DNA from: CAZGMJ01 sp964526785
Lineage (GTDB): Bacteria; Planctomycetota; Phycisphaerae; Sedimentisphaerales; Anaerobacaceae
Reading direction: 5' to 3'
DNA length: 63,179 nt
Assembly (NCBI GenBank): GCA_964526785.1
Contig: CAZGMJ010000031.1
Location: 1-63,179 of the forward strand
The notes under the pieces were generated by a model. That model saw only the letters and a program-made list of their open reading frames with translations. It searched no databases and had not been told where the DNA came from. The position numbers were made by a program, and so were the translations under genes. Below are positions 17,850-27,143 of the stretch, in pieces (the first letter of the stretch is position 1; each line of letters opens with the position of its first letter).

Positions 17850-19109
17850 ATGCGAGGACTGTATTTGTGTGTGTGCATGATTCTGGCCGGGCTCATTTCG
17901 CCTATGGAGATGGCTCTGGCTGAGGTGCGCGGCTTTGGAACCGGAACGCCGGCGGGCAGGGACGGCCGTGTATTGAAGGTCACCAACCTCAACCGCTCGG
18001 GCCCGGGCTCGTTTGCCGATGCCGTCCGCGCCAAAGGCCCGCGCATCATCGTCTTCGAAGTCGGCGGGGTGATTGACCTGGAGCAGCACAGCATCGGCAT
18101 CTCCGAACCGTTCCTTACCGTTGCAGGCCAGACGGCCCCTTCGCCGGGCATTACGCTCATCCGAGGGGGAATCAGCATCAGGACACACGATGTGCTCATG
18201 CAGCATATTCGCGTCCGTCCGGGCGATGCGGGCCAGCCCAAACGCTCAGGCTGGGCCCCGGACGGCGTCGCGACGAACGCGGCGTACAACGTGGTTATCG
18301 ACCATTGCTCGATCTCCTGGGCCGTCGATGAGAATCTCTCAGCCTCGGGACCGCGACATGAAGGCCCCGATAAAACGTCGCATAACGTCACCTTCAGCAA
18401 CTGTATCATCGCCGAATGTCTCGATGATTCCTCGCATCCGAAGGGCCGCCACTCCAAAGGCTCGCTCATCCATGATTACTGCACTGATATCGCCATCATC
18501 GGCAATCTCTACGCCCATAACGTCAACCGCAATCCGTACTTCAAGGCCTTCACTACCGGCGTCATTGTCAATAACCTCATCTACAACCCGCGTTCGGCCG
18601 CCATCAAGCTCACCTGGCCCGCCTCCGAATGGAAGGATACCAATGTCACCCCGCTCGACCCGCGTATCAGCATTGTCGGCAACGTCCTGATACACGGGCG
18701 TGACACCAACCGCGATCTGGCCCTGGCCTGCTGCAGGGCCGATGCGTTTATGCACGATAACAGTGCAGAAAAGCGCGACGACTCTGCCGCGGACATCACG
18801 AAGGGCGATATACGGGTGTTGAGCGAGAAACCATCATGGCCGGACGGACTTCGGGCCATGCCCGCCGATAAAGTCATCGAGTACATCACCGCAAACGCCG
18901 GCGCACGCCCCAAAGACCGTGACGATGTCGACAAGCGCATCATCCGCGACTTCCGGCAGCGCAAAGGCCGAATCATCGACAGTCAGGATGACGTCGGCGG
19001 CTACCCCAGCCCCCAACCGACCCGTCGAAAACTCAGTATCCCCGACAACAACATCGAACAATGGCTCGCCCGGTTTACTGCCGAGGTGGAGCAAGCCGGG
19101 GCCAATTGA
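17850..19109 (+). CDS. Pectate lyase-like secreted protein
   Basis: This is a 419-residue exported right-handed beta-helix protein of the PL1 pectate-lyase type. After the signal peptide (about 1-23) comes the typical opening GFGTGTPAGRDGRVLKVTNL, followed by the stacked-turn repeat region. The WAVDENLSASG and DHCSISW blocks and the HSKGSLIHDY block line the active cleft. It should cleave de-esterified pectin by beta-elimination. The ATG at 17850 was chosen because the signal peptide starts there; its ribosome-binding site is weak. It lies 151 bases downstream of mltA and upstream of a GH99-like gene. Confidence 0.87.
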   Translation: MRGLYLCVCMILAGLISPMEMALAEVRGFGTGTPAGRDGRVLKVTNLNRSGPGSFADAVRAKGPRIIVFEVGGVIDLEQHSIGISEPFLTVAGQTAPSPGITLIRGGISIRTHDVLMQHIRVRPGDAGQPKRSGWAPDGVATNAAYNVVIDHCSISWAVDENLSASGPRHEGPDKTSHNVTFSNCIIAECLDDSSHPKGRHSKGSLIHDYCTDIAIIGNLYAHNVNRNPYFKAFTTGVIVNNLIYNPRSAAIKLTWPASEWKDTNVTPLDPRISIVGNVLIHGRDTNRDLALACCRADAFMHDNSAEKRDDSAADITKGDIRVLSEKPSWPDGLRAMPADKVIEYITANAGARPKDRDDVDKRIIRDFRQRKGRIIDSQDDVGGYPSPQPTRRKLSIPDNNIEQWLARFTAEVEQAGAN

Positions 19110-19289
19110 GAAAAGCGGACAGGGCATTGTTGCCAATGTCGGGAGATCCCTCGGCGAGTATAGGTTTTGAGCTTATCGAAGCTGTACCGTAGAATGCCAT
19201 ACGTGGACAGGGCGAAGTTGTCATGAGGCTGGCGGTCTTTGGGACCGCACTTCGCTGCAAGACAGTCCGAGAGCAGAAAGGAACGTATA

Positions 19290-20426
19290 GTGTTGACGAC
19301 AAGACTACATCGAACTGCACGCGCGATAGTAATTCTCCTATTTGTATTCCTGCCCTCGGGCGATGCGGCGGGAAATGCGTCCTCGGTGATGCAGCCCGGA
19401 GGACCCATCGTCGGAGTCTACTACTATCCCTGGTATAGGCACGCCGCCCAATGGCGCCGGGTCATGCGTCAGCACGTCAAAGCGCCGCAAGAGCCCAAAG
19501 CAGGCCTGTATCGCTCCGATGATCCGAAGGTTATCGCCGAGCACATTGCTCAGAGCGTTCGCGGGGGGATTTCGTTCTGGGCCGTGAGCTGGTGGGGGCC
19601 CGATCAGATATGCGACGATAATTTCAAGGGTGCCATCCTTCCCCATCCTGACGCAAAGAAACTCAAATACGCGATGCTTTACGAGTCGACAGGGCGATTC
19701 GGGCGGTTCGACAATCCGAGCTACGCCCGCTGGATCAGCGATTTGACGTATCTGAAGGAGAATTACTTCGACGACCCCAGGTACCTGAAGATCGACGGCA
19801 GGCCCGTTGTCTTCTTCTACCTCTCCAGAGAGTATTTCCGCAACAAAGGCCACGACGCTCTGAAAGAGATGAGAGAGAAGCTGCCCGAGATATATCTGGT
19901 CGGTGATGATGTCTTTGGCGAGGAATATGAGGCCGAATGGGCGAAGAGTTTCGACGCCGTGACGGCTTACGACGTGTACGGCCAGTCGGTGGGGCGGTTC
20001 GGCGGCACCCGGAAAGCCATCGATTTTCTCGCCGACAACTACAAGCATGCCAGGACCCAGGCCAACTCCGTCGGCACGGCCTTCATGCCGACTGTTGCGC
20101 CGGGCTACAACGACACGGCTGTGCGAAGCGGACACCCCGGCCGGGCACGTTATTTCACCGATGTGAAGGACTCGAAAGAGGGTGACATCTTCCGGGCCAT
20201 GATCCGCGACGTCGCTCTGCCAAACCTCGATCCCAGGTGCGACAACATAATGATGGTAACAAGCTTCAACGAATGGTACGAAGACACCCAGATCGAAGCC
20301 ACCTCAGGAACCGCCCCCCCAAGCACCACCGACGATTCCGATAGCGGAACGTACTACACCGGCGGACAGAAATACGTCGACTACGGACATCTGTACCTGG
20401 ACATCCTCCGCGAGGCGCTCAAATAA
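19290..20426 (+). CDS. Secreted glycoside hydrolase, GH99-like
   Basis: This 378-residue exported protein resembles GH99 endo-mannosidases and GHF99-like WbsX proteins. The motifs GVYYYPWYRH, GISFWAVSWWGP and VTSFNEWYEDTQIE are characteristic; the last carries the catalytic-site Glu residues. The GTG at 19290 is chosen because AAGGA is 7 bases upstream and a signal peptide follows. Family members act on mannose-containing glycans or are uncharacterised. It converges on the GH140-like gene, with 28 bases between them. Confidence 0.85.
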   Translation: MLTTRLHRTARAIVILLFVFLPSGDAAGNASSVMQPGGPIVGVYYYPWYRHAAQWRRVMRQHVKAPQEPKAGLYRSDDPKVIAEHIAQSVRGGISFWAVSWWGPDQICDDNFKGAILPHPDAKKLKYAMLYESTGRFGRFDNPSYARWISDLTYLKENYFDDPRYLKIDGRPVVFFYLSREYFRNKGHDALKEMREKLPEIYLVGDDVFGEEYEAEWAKSFDAVTAYDVYGQSVGRFGGTRKAIDFLADNYKHARTQANSVGTAFMPTVAPGYNDTAVRSGHPGRARYFTDVKDSKEGDIFRAMIRDVALPNLDPRCDNIMMVTSFNEWYEDTQIEATSGTAPPSTTDDSDSGTYYTGGQKYVDYGHLYLDILREALK

Positions 20427-20454
20427 GAGACAGCTCATAAGATGCAAGTTGTGC

Positions 20455-22860
20455 CTATCGCGTCTTCTGCAACTGTCGAATCCCCTCGAGCGATAGCACT
20501 CCCCGACCGCTGATATGGCTGGCGTGGATTTGCAGGCGGCGAATTTGCCCGCGGAACTGCCTGTCCAGGCCAGCGCCCTGCAGGGTCTTGTTGAAGTTGC
20601 CGATTACGAGATTGCCCGCGCCCGTATCGACGGGGCCGTTGTTGTAGTTCGTCCTGCGATCCAGAGTTGCAGGCGTGTTCTCATCTCCGAAGTACCAGCA
20701 TACGCTGTCCGTCTTCTTCGACGCATCGTATGTCACCGCGAAGAACACCCACCTGCCGAGTTGGACCTTTCCCTTCGAGCTGTCGTTCTGGATATTGTCC
20801 GGCCACTCATTAACCGACAGGCGCATCCTGCCGTCGGCGTGATGGACCAGGTCGATGCCCGCCCGATTGTGCTGCAGGCTGAAGAGTATCCGATTGCCGC
20901 CCGAGCCGACCTTCATGCCGGACGCCTTGAGCCAGCCGCTGATCGTAAAGGACCGTACCCCCTGCAGTTCCTTCAGCGGCCTGTCGCCGACTTTGGCCCA
21001 TGTAAACGGCTTGCCCGAACCCAGATCGTATGTGCCGTCGTTCGACCGCTTGATCTTGCCGCCGTGCAGCGTGACCTTCGGATAGTCACCCTCGGCAAAT
21101 CCGAACTTCACCACAGGTTCGTCAGAATCGCGATCCACCATGATCGGCAGCGTCGCACAACCTACGCCGCCGTCGGCGTCGGTAACCGTCAGCGTCACCG
21201 TGTACATGCCCGGCTTGTCGAACGTATGCCGCGGTGATTTGCTGTTCGAGGAGTTACCGTCGCCGAAATCCCACCGACACTTCTGCTCCCACGGCGTCGA
21301 GAATCGCACAGTCAGCGGCGCGATGCCCTCGCGCTTATTCGCGTCTGCCTTCGCTTCCGGCCGCAGCTTCTCGCCCGGAGCATACCGCACCAGCCGCAGT
21401 GCGTAATCCGCCTTCGGCGGCGAGAACGTAAACTCGCCCGGCCGCGCAGTTCCCATCGGCAGAACCTTCATTTCCCAGGTATCAATGCCATCAACCTTGT
21501 AGGGCCGCCCGCCCGGCAGTGTGATGGTCACCGGCTTGCCCGTCGCGAAGTACATCAGATAACATTCCCCCTCCTTCGCCAGCACATACGTTTCCGGATA
21601 ATTGTCAAAGTCCGGCTCCATCTGCTGATACGGCAGGGCGGTCACAATGTCCTTCATCAGCGCAATCCGCGCCGGGCTCTCACCCCGCAGCACGCCGCCC
21701 TTGGCCCACCAAAGCAGGTCCTCCGGATGCTTGTATGTCTCGCCGTGCCCGACGTAGCAGCCCGCAAGCGAGCCCATCCAGAAGTTCCGCGTCATCTGCT
21801 CGGCCGAGATATTCCCCCATCCCTGCGGAATGTTCCCCTCATATCGGCACTCATCGTAAACCACCGGCTTGCCATACTTGTCGCGATACTCCTTCGCCTG
21901 CCGGAAGTCGCTGTTCTGAATGCTGCAGTGCGTCACCCATGGCTTGCTGTGATCGTACCACTGGCGGCAATTGTGTATTCCCCGCAGGCGATTGTACGGA
22001 TCGATCCGCTGCACGAGATGCATGTACTCGTTCCAGTGCTCCATCGGCCACTTCAGCAGATCGTACTCATTCGCAAACGACCACCACACGTTGCGATACG
22101 CCGCCAGCCTGGCCACCAGATACCGGAGGTAGAACAGGTTGTTCTCGTGCCCCATGCTCTTGAAGCCCCAGCGGTCGTACGGGTGGAAGATGATGATGTC
22201 CGCCTCGATCCCCATATCCCGCAACTGCCGCACGCGCTTCTCGAAATGATGCCAGAACGCCGGATTGAAGCGTTTGAAATCCCAGTCCTTCAGCGGCTTG
22301 CCCTCGTACGCATAATACTCCGGCTCGTTCTTGTTGTACGTGTACGCCTTCGGAAATACACACATGCGCATCTTGTTGAACGGCGCCTTCGCCAGCGTCT
22401 TGAGCGTCTGCTCCTCCATCTCGTCGCCCTGATGCACCCACGCATAGCAGGTCGTCCCCACGGAAAAGTGCGGCGTGCCGTCTGCGTACGCCAGCTTGAG
22501 TTTGCCGTCAACGACCACAGGCCCGTGATTGCCCCCCGTAGCCTCGGTGCACGTGAACTCGCCCTTCCTGCCGTCCAGTTCCCGGCGGTTGCTCCGCGTC
22601 TCGTAGGTCCATTTGCCGGGCGAATCGGGCATGAACCGAACGATGTACCGGCCGTCGCCGTCATAGAAGCCGTCCGGCCTGAATACCTTGTCGCCTTGTC
22701 GAAACTCCGCGCTGAATTGCACGTCTGCAAACGGATTGCCGCTCGCCGGCCCCCTGAAGGCCGCCTCGAAAATGTCCCACTGCTCAACTTCAGCGCCCAT
22801 CGCAATGCGGGCCGCCCACACGCCAAAACAGACCGCCAGGAACAATACCTTCCGCCACAT
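20455..22860 (-). CDS. Secreted GH140-like glycosidase with DUF5060, PKD and LamG modules
   Basis: This is an 801-residue exported multimodular enzyme. Its order is signal peptide, DUF5060 beta-sandwich (about 25-115), a DUF4038/apiosidase-like (beta/alpha)8 catalytic domain (about 125-480), a PKD domain (WDFGDGNSS, about 505-580) and a C-terminal LamG/concanavalin-like module (about 600-780). The probable acid/base lies in SFANEYD and the nucleophile in VVYDECRYEG. Related enzymes remove apiose or act on rhamnogalacturonan side chains. GGAG 8 bases before the ATG at 22860 sets the start. Confidence 0.87.
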   Translation of the reverse strand: MWRKVLFLAVCFGVWAARIAMGAEVEQWDIFEAAFRGPASGNPFADVQFSAEFRQGDKVFRPDGFYDGDGRYIVRFMPDSPGKWTYETRSNRRELDGRKGEFTCTEATGGNHGPVVVDGKLKLAYADGTPHFSVGTTCYAWVHQGDEMEEQTLKTLAKAPFNKMRMCVFPKAYTYNKNEPEYYAYEGKPLKDWDFKRFNPAFWHHFEKRVRQLRDMGIEADIIIFHPYDRWGFKSMGHENNLFYLRYLVARLAAYRNVWWSFANEYDLLKWPMEHWNEYMHLVQRIDPYNRLRGIHNCRQWYDHSKPWVTHCSIQNSDFRQAKEYRDKYGKPVVYDECRYEGNIPQGWGNISAEQMTRNFWMGSLAGCYVGHGETYKHPEDLLWWAKGGVLRGESPARIALMKDIVTALPYQQMEPDFDNYPETYVLAKEGECYLMYFATGKPVTITLPGGRPYKVDGIDTWEMKVLPMGTARPGEFTFSPPKADYALRLVRYAPGEKLRPEAKADANKREGIAPLTVRFSTPWEQKCRWDFGDGNSSNSKSPRHTFDKPGMYTVTLTVTDADGGVGCATLPIMVDRDSDEPVVKFGFAEGDYPKVTLHGGKIKRSNDGTYDLGSGKPFTWAKVGDRPLKELQGVRSFTISGWLKASGMKVGSGGNRILFSLQHNRAGIDLVHHADGRMRLSVNEWPDNIQNDSSKGKVQLGRWVFFAVTYDASKKTDSVCWYFGDENTPATLDRRTNYNNGPVDTGAGNLVIGNFNKTLQGAGLDRQFRGQIRRLQIHASHISGRGVLSLEGIRQLQKTR

Positions 22861-23033
22861 AGCCACGCTCCTTATCAATTACCTGTTCTGATCTTCTGAT
22901 CTTCGTTCTAAATCCGTACAACGACCGCCCGGTCAAAGACCCCGCGGCACCGCCCCCGGTTCAAGTCGCATATTCGAATATCCCTCGTCCTCACACTCAC
23001 TGCACAAACACGGCGCGCCCCACCCGCTGTCGG

Positions 23034-24155
23034 CTATTCCTCGGGCACCGGCTCGGGTAACTGTCCGGCCAGCAGATTGCCGAACGGCCGCAGCGTCTCG
23101 AACTGCATCAGCACGATACGAACCACCGCCGTCATCGGCGCCGCCAGCAGCATTCCGACCACCCCCCATAACAATCCCCAGAACGACAGCGCCAGCAGGA
23201 TCGTCACCGGATGCAGGTTCAGCCCCTCGCCCATTACCTTCGGCTCGATCACGTTGCCGATGGACATCTGAACCGCCCCCGGAATCAGCACCGCAAGCGC
23301 TATCGGAAGATAGCTGTCGAATTGTGCGACCGCCACCGGAATCGGCAGCAGCGTCGAAACGATCGAGCCCAGCGACGGAATGAAATTCAGCATAAACGCC
23401 AGCAGTCCGAACACGCCCGCCAGCCGCAGCCCGATCATCTTGAGCGCGACCCATACCAGAATGCCCGTCGCCAGCGAAAGCAGTACCTTCGTCGTTACGT
23501 ACTTGCGTATCTTCTGATCGATATCCGCGTACACCCCCTTGCGAATGATGTACGGATTTCGCCCCGCCAGCAGGAAGATAACGAAGATCGTCACCAGCAG
23601 CAGGCTCGACACCAGCCCGAACGCGGTTCCCAGAAAGCTGGTTGCCAATTTCGGCACGCGGTTCTGCAGGTCGTTGGTCACTGCGGCCCGATCCAGCTTC
23701 ACTCCCCGCTCTTCCAGCCAGATGAACCCCCGCTCGGCCAGCTTCGCCAGATCGCTCGCGTACATCCGCGCCGTCGATTCCACCGATTGCTCGCCCAGCG
23801 GCCGATTCGGATCGATCACGACGGTCTGCGTTGGTGCGCCCGAGCCGTCCTCTTCCCCCAGATTCTGCGCTGCGCTGACGATGGACTGCACCGCCCCGGA
23901 TACGAGCAGACATATGATCGCGGTGATCGCCACAACCGCCACCATCGAGATCAGCACCGCCAGCGCATGCGGAAAACGCAGCTTGAGCACCTGAAAGTCC
24001 AGTAACGGCGAGACAATCGAAACGATAAACACCGCCAGCACAAACGGCACCATGAACGCCCGCGTGTATATCAGGGCAACCGCCACGGCCACGAACGCGA
24101 TAATCACCAGTGAAGTGCGTACCAGCCAGTCGCTTTCGCTTTGTCTGTCAGGCAT
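23034..24155 (-). CDS. AI-2E family transporter (PerM/YdiK-like)
   Basis: This 373-residue integral membrane protein has seven or eight hydrophobic helices. It has the AI-2E-family layout: two helix pairs at the N-terminus, a hydrophilic loop (about 85-170) and a C-terminal bundle with the NFIPSLGSIVSTLLP motif and a terminal LAAPMTAVVRI helix. Family members include a putative autoinducer exporter and Na/H antiporters, so the substrate is unknown. AAGG 9 bases upstream supports the ATG at 24155. The open frame runs 67 codons further up but without membrane character. Confidence 0.9.
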   Translation of the reverse strand: MPDRQSESDWLVRTSLVIIAFVAVAVALIYTRAFMVPFVLAVFIVSIVSPLLDFQVLKLRFPHALAVLISMVAVVAITAIICLLVSGAVQSIVSAAQNLGEEDGSGAPTQTVVIDPNRPLGEQSVESTARMYASDLAKLAERGFIWLEERGVKLDRAAVTNDLQNRVPKLATSFLGTAFGLVSSLLLVTIFVIFLLAGRNPYIIRKGVYADIDQKIRKYVTTKVLLSLATGILVWVALKMIGLRLAGVFGLLAFMLNFIPSLGSIVSTLLPIPVAVAQFDSYLPIALAVLIPGAVQMSIGNVIEPKVMGEGLNLHPVTILLALSFWGLLWGVVGMLLAAPMTAVVRIVLMQFETLRPFGNLLAGQLPEPVPEE

Positions 24156-24340
24156 GATGCCTCGCCTTTCTTCTAATTTGGCTTTCTTCTTCAGACCCGG
24201 TTCTGCTACCATATTATGGCTGAATGCGGCGGCTGACAACCGTTCTTTTTGGCAGCCGGTGTCGCATTCGAACAACTGATGGCAAGGGCTGCAAACGGCC
24301 GGGCTTCTACGTCTTGCAGCCATCCGAGTGGCTGAGCAAA

Positions 24341-24685
24341 ATGAAGACCATCGCAAGAAAGATCCTGGGCGTCGTCCTGATAATGCTGGGTCTGTTCGCG
24401 CTGCTCACACCGTTCTCGCCCGGTTCCTGGCTCGCCCTGATCGGTCTCGAACTGCTCGGCTTCAGCATCCTGCTCGAAAAGAAGCTCCTGCCCCTGCTCA
24501 AACCAGCCCATCGCAAACGAATCCGCACCCTTATGCACAGAGCCCGCACCGTCCTGCACCTCAAGAACCCTGCCGCTGAGGCACCGGAGCCTCACCCTCC
24601 AGATAGCCGCCCGTGTGCGGGCAACAACCATAACACGACCTCAGACGATCAGCCGAATGAGTACGCCACTGATGACAAGCAATGA
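24341..24685 (+). CDS. Small two-helix membrane protein (PGPGW-like)
   Basis: This is a 114-residue protein with two hydrophobic helices at about 8-27 and 28-45, joined by a Pro-Phe-Ser-Pro-Gly-Ser-Trp turn. A basic stretch and a polar, low-complexity tail follow. The layout resembles PGPGW-type small membrane proteins of unknown role. The ATG at 24341 starts directly before the first helix; an earlier ATG at 24224 is in frame. Its stop overlaps the next start codon by an ATGA junction at 24682. Confidence 0.6.
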   Translation: MKTIARKILGVVLIMLGLFALLTPFSPGSWLALIGLELLGFSILLEKKLLPLLKPAHRKRIRTLMHRARTVLHLKNPAAEAPEPHPPDSRPCAGNNHNTTSDDQPNEYATDDKQ

Positions 24686-25158
24686 CACGGGGTTGGCATG
24701 CAGTCCGGAGAGTTGAAGGGTGCAGTCCGCAGACAATTATTCTGCCTGTCCTTGCAGATGTTGTCCCTCCGGTTGTTTCATCGCCTCGCAGGCTTTATCT
24801 GGCGAATATCAATGGCAAGCCGCCTGCGGCAACCAAAATCGTCATCAGGTCAGTCGTCAAAAAGAAGATAACGATAACACGAATCGAATCACAACTTCCG
24901 CTGCGCTTCACCTATGACACAAGGGCAAGGAATCAGGTAGAAGTCAGGATAACGCCAACGGTGACCAAAGTGCAAGGTCGGGATGTGCAGGGTATGCTGG
25001 TCGTGCATGTGGATGGCCATGACCCCCTCACAGTTCCTGTTTTCTGGACGAACATAAAGAACGACCATCCTACTAATGACAGTCTGGTAACCGCTGTTGA
25101 GTCTGTCCCGTTCTACAGAATCGCGAACTGCGTGTATTGGAGGGTCCCACTATTATAG
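24682..25158 (+). pseudogene. DUF1573-like protein, C-terminal fragment
   Basis: Only the last beta-sandwich domain is present. It begins around codon 17 (ILPVLADVVPPVVSSPRRL) and ends LTVPVFW, the way exported DUF1573-type proteins of planctomycetes usually end. The signal peptide and earlier domains are missing, and the first 15 codons are unlike the family. The frame overlaps the preceding stop by ATGA, which would allow coupled translation, but the simplest reading is a truncated remnant joined to upstream sequence near 24725. It may mark one end of the cassette continuing at 25294 and 25866. Confidence 0.5.
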
Positions 25159-25238
25159 AAAATGAACGCCTCTTCGACGAATACACGTAATCAGTGTCGT
25201 TGCCCCTATAGGTTGCAAATTAAATTATCAGAGCAATC

Positions 25239-25267
25239 TTGACGATGCGTCAGCTTCCTTATAATTA
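25239..25267 (+). promoter_or_regulatory. Promoter of the Cys-rich exported protein
   Basis: TTGACG at 25239-25244 is followed by TATAATTA beginning at 25260. The spacer is 15 bases to TATAAT, or 17 to the overlapping TAATTA. The start of transcription would be about 20 bases before the ATG at 25294, giving a very short leader. Confidence 0.5.
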
Positions 25268-25293
25268 ATTATCTATGGAAAGGACGAGAGCTT

Positions 25294-25662
25294 ATGAACG
25301 CAAGGAAGGTAATAGTGACATGTCTCATATCGAGTGTTGTGCTAATAGGTATGGCGGTAGCACTGCAGCAGAGCGATTGTGGATGCTGTGATATGGGCTC
25401 TTACTGTGTGCCTTGGTCTGTTGGCACCTGTCTGGACGGAACAGATTTCGGACATACCGGAAACATCAGGATAAGGACGAACGAGCAATGGGATTGGGCA
25501 TTGTTTGGGGATAGTGCTTACGTCGAGTATTATGAAAGTGAAGTCTGCTCTACGATTGGGCTCTACTCGACCCCAGGCTGTGCGGGCCAACCATCAGAAA
25601 CCGCGGACTTTTTCGATCGGCATTTCTGCTCGGATTGCGTATCTGATCGCTGTTCCCCGTAG
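25294..25662 (+). CDS. Small cysteine-rich exported protein
   Basis: This is a 122-residue protein with a signal peptide (about 1-25). Ten cysteines lie in the remaining 97 residues, arranged as a CGCC cluster at the new N-terminus and a C-terminal FCSDCVSDRCSP. That spacing suggests disulfide bonding or metal binding outside the cytoplasm. AAAGGA ten bases upstream and a good promoter support expression. I recognise no family. It recalls short Cys-rich exported peptides found beside DUF1573 proteins in other Bacteria, which is inference. The stretch is visibly less G+C-rich than its surroundings. Confidence 0.7.
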   Translation: MNARKVIVTCLISSVVLIGMAVALQQSDCGCCDMGSYCVPWSVGTCLDGTDFGHTGNIRIRTNEQWDWALFGDSAYVEYYESEVCSTIGLYSTPGCAGQPSETADFFDRHFCSDCVSDRCSP

Positions 25663-25865
25663 AGAGGTCTTTCTAAGCACAGAGCCTTTGAAAGAATGAT
25701 TGTATTGCGTACCGAAGTCAAGAAACGCTATGAAATGGATTCTGAAACAAGATTGACCTGACATCTCTAAATTAGCTCTCCATTTGTTAACGATGGGATT
25801 GTAATGGCTCGATACCATTGCGTTTATAGCGCTCACGTGAATGTAAGAGACCAAAGGAGTAATTC

Positions 25866-27098
25866 ATGTACGCATGTGTGATAGCGGTCATTCTGATGTT
25901 GGTAGATGCTGCCCAGCCCGATAAAGGTCTTATATACAATGCGCTGATCGCTCGTCACGAGGCCTTACAGAGTATCGTAGTAGAATACGAATACGAAACG
26001 ATACCCACGCCGTCCAAGCGTACATTGGAGCAATTGGATGGAAGACCAATGCTAGGGGGCAAAAAGATACATATCCATAAGGACCCCATCAAAACGCACG
26101 AGGAGTTCTGGTATTTGGATGGTCGGATGCGGCATGAGGCGCGTGTGAGCGCTGAAACGCAGAAGTACCTTCGCGAGAAGCACTCACCTCGTCGGCCAGC
26201 TTTCGAAACCATCAGCGTATACACACGTCACAAGTATGAGAGTCTTTCTCGCAAGGAATCTAAAGCGCCGCCTCATCGGCCGCATAGTGGGCGAGTAGAA
26301 GATCCCGGGCTTCAACTTTCCATAGATCGGGATGTTGAGTTGGGTTTGGGACTCAAATCCTGCGGGAGTAATCAATGGCTAAAAGTTTCCGATTTCGAGA
26401 GAGCCCAGATTAAGCGCGAGTCAAGCGGCACGGTTGTCGTCACCAGGGACGGCGGTCACTACCTGCATAGATGGACATATGATTCGAATCGCGGCTATGC
26501 ATTGACCTCATATGAGTTGGTCAGGGATGGCAGAGTATGGTGGGCATTGAAAAACAGTGATTTTCTGAATGTTGATGGTCTTGTGCTACCCATGCAGATG
26601 GAGATTCGAGTGTTCAAGGAGGAGGATGGAGATACAGTTCGTACAATGACAAAGCGTATGACCATACATAAATACAGCCTCCACCATCCCGAAAACACTC
26701 CAGACAAATATAATATTGTCTGGCCACGCGGGACGGTTGTATATGACAATCGTATAGGCGTTACATTCACGGCTGACGATTCAGGCGAATTGCATCCCGC
26801 GTTGGAGGGTTCCAAGGAAATACTGGACAATATCGAAAAGCTGCCCTTGGAACTCGAAGACACCGCCGAAGCGAATGAGAGTATGTTTGAAGGCGAACCT
26901 CTGGGAAACGCTGAGGGGAAGGCCGAGGAGGATCCGAACACGACTATGGATTACGACGCAGTGCCTGAGCCGGCAGCCCGTGCCACCGATACGGATTCGG
27001 GCTTTGGCAGGCTATGGCTCGTGGCGGGGCTGGTTCTATTGGCAGTTTGCACTGGCTCAGTTGTGCTGTACGCAGTGAGGCGGCTGTGGACCACCTGA
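25866..27098 (+). CDS. Exported, C-terminally membrane-anchored protein of unknown function
   Basis: This is a 410-residue protein. A short signal peptide (about 1-16) leads into a beta-rich domain (about 25-320) that looks like the lipoprotein-carrier (LolA/outer-membrane lipoprotein-sorting) style of planctomycete exported proteins. An acidic Glu-rich linker (about 325-375) and a single transmembrane helix (about 381-403) with an Arg-rich end follow. AAAGGAG is 8 bases before the ATG. It follows the Cys-rich protein on the same strand after 203 bases and may work with it at the cell envelope. No specific family is recognised. Confidence 0.7.
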   Translation: MYACVIAVILMLVDAAQPDKGLIYNALIARHEALQSIVVEYEYETIPTPSKRTLEQLDGRPMLGGKKIHIHKDPIKTHEEFWYLDGRMRHEARVSAETQKYLREKHSPRRPAFETISVYTRHKYESLSRKESKAPPHRPHSGRVEDPGLQLSIDRDVELGLGLKSCGSNQWLKVSDFERAQIKRESSGTVVVTRDGGHYLHRWTYDSNRGYALTSYELVRDGRVWWALKNSDFLNVDGLVLPMQMEIRVFKEEDGDTVRTMTKRMTIHKYSLHHPENTPDKYNIVWPRGTVVYDNRIGVTFTADDSGELHPALEGSKEILDNIEKLPLELEDTAEANESMFEGEPLGNAEGKAEEDPNTTMDYDAVPEPAARATDTDSGFGRLWLVAGLVLLAVCTGSVVLYAVRRLWTT

Positions 27099-27143
27099 CT
27101 ACGCTTCTTCGTGCGGTCTACTGTCCTTACCGCCGTGTGTCTG

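Noticed and set aside
17099..18469. A 456-codon open frame on the minus strand
   Set aside because: It spans the end of mltA and the pectate lyase gene in antisense, with no motif and no ribosome-binding site.
19228..19247. Hairpin with GCGGTC and GACCGC arms
   Set aside because: The stem is short and no T-run follows, so it is not a terminator. It may be chance in G+C-rich DNA.
21727..22899. A 390-codon open frame on the plus strand
   Set aside because: It is antisense to the GH140-like gene, whose catalytic and PKD motifs are clear.
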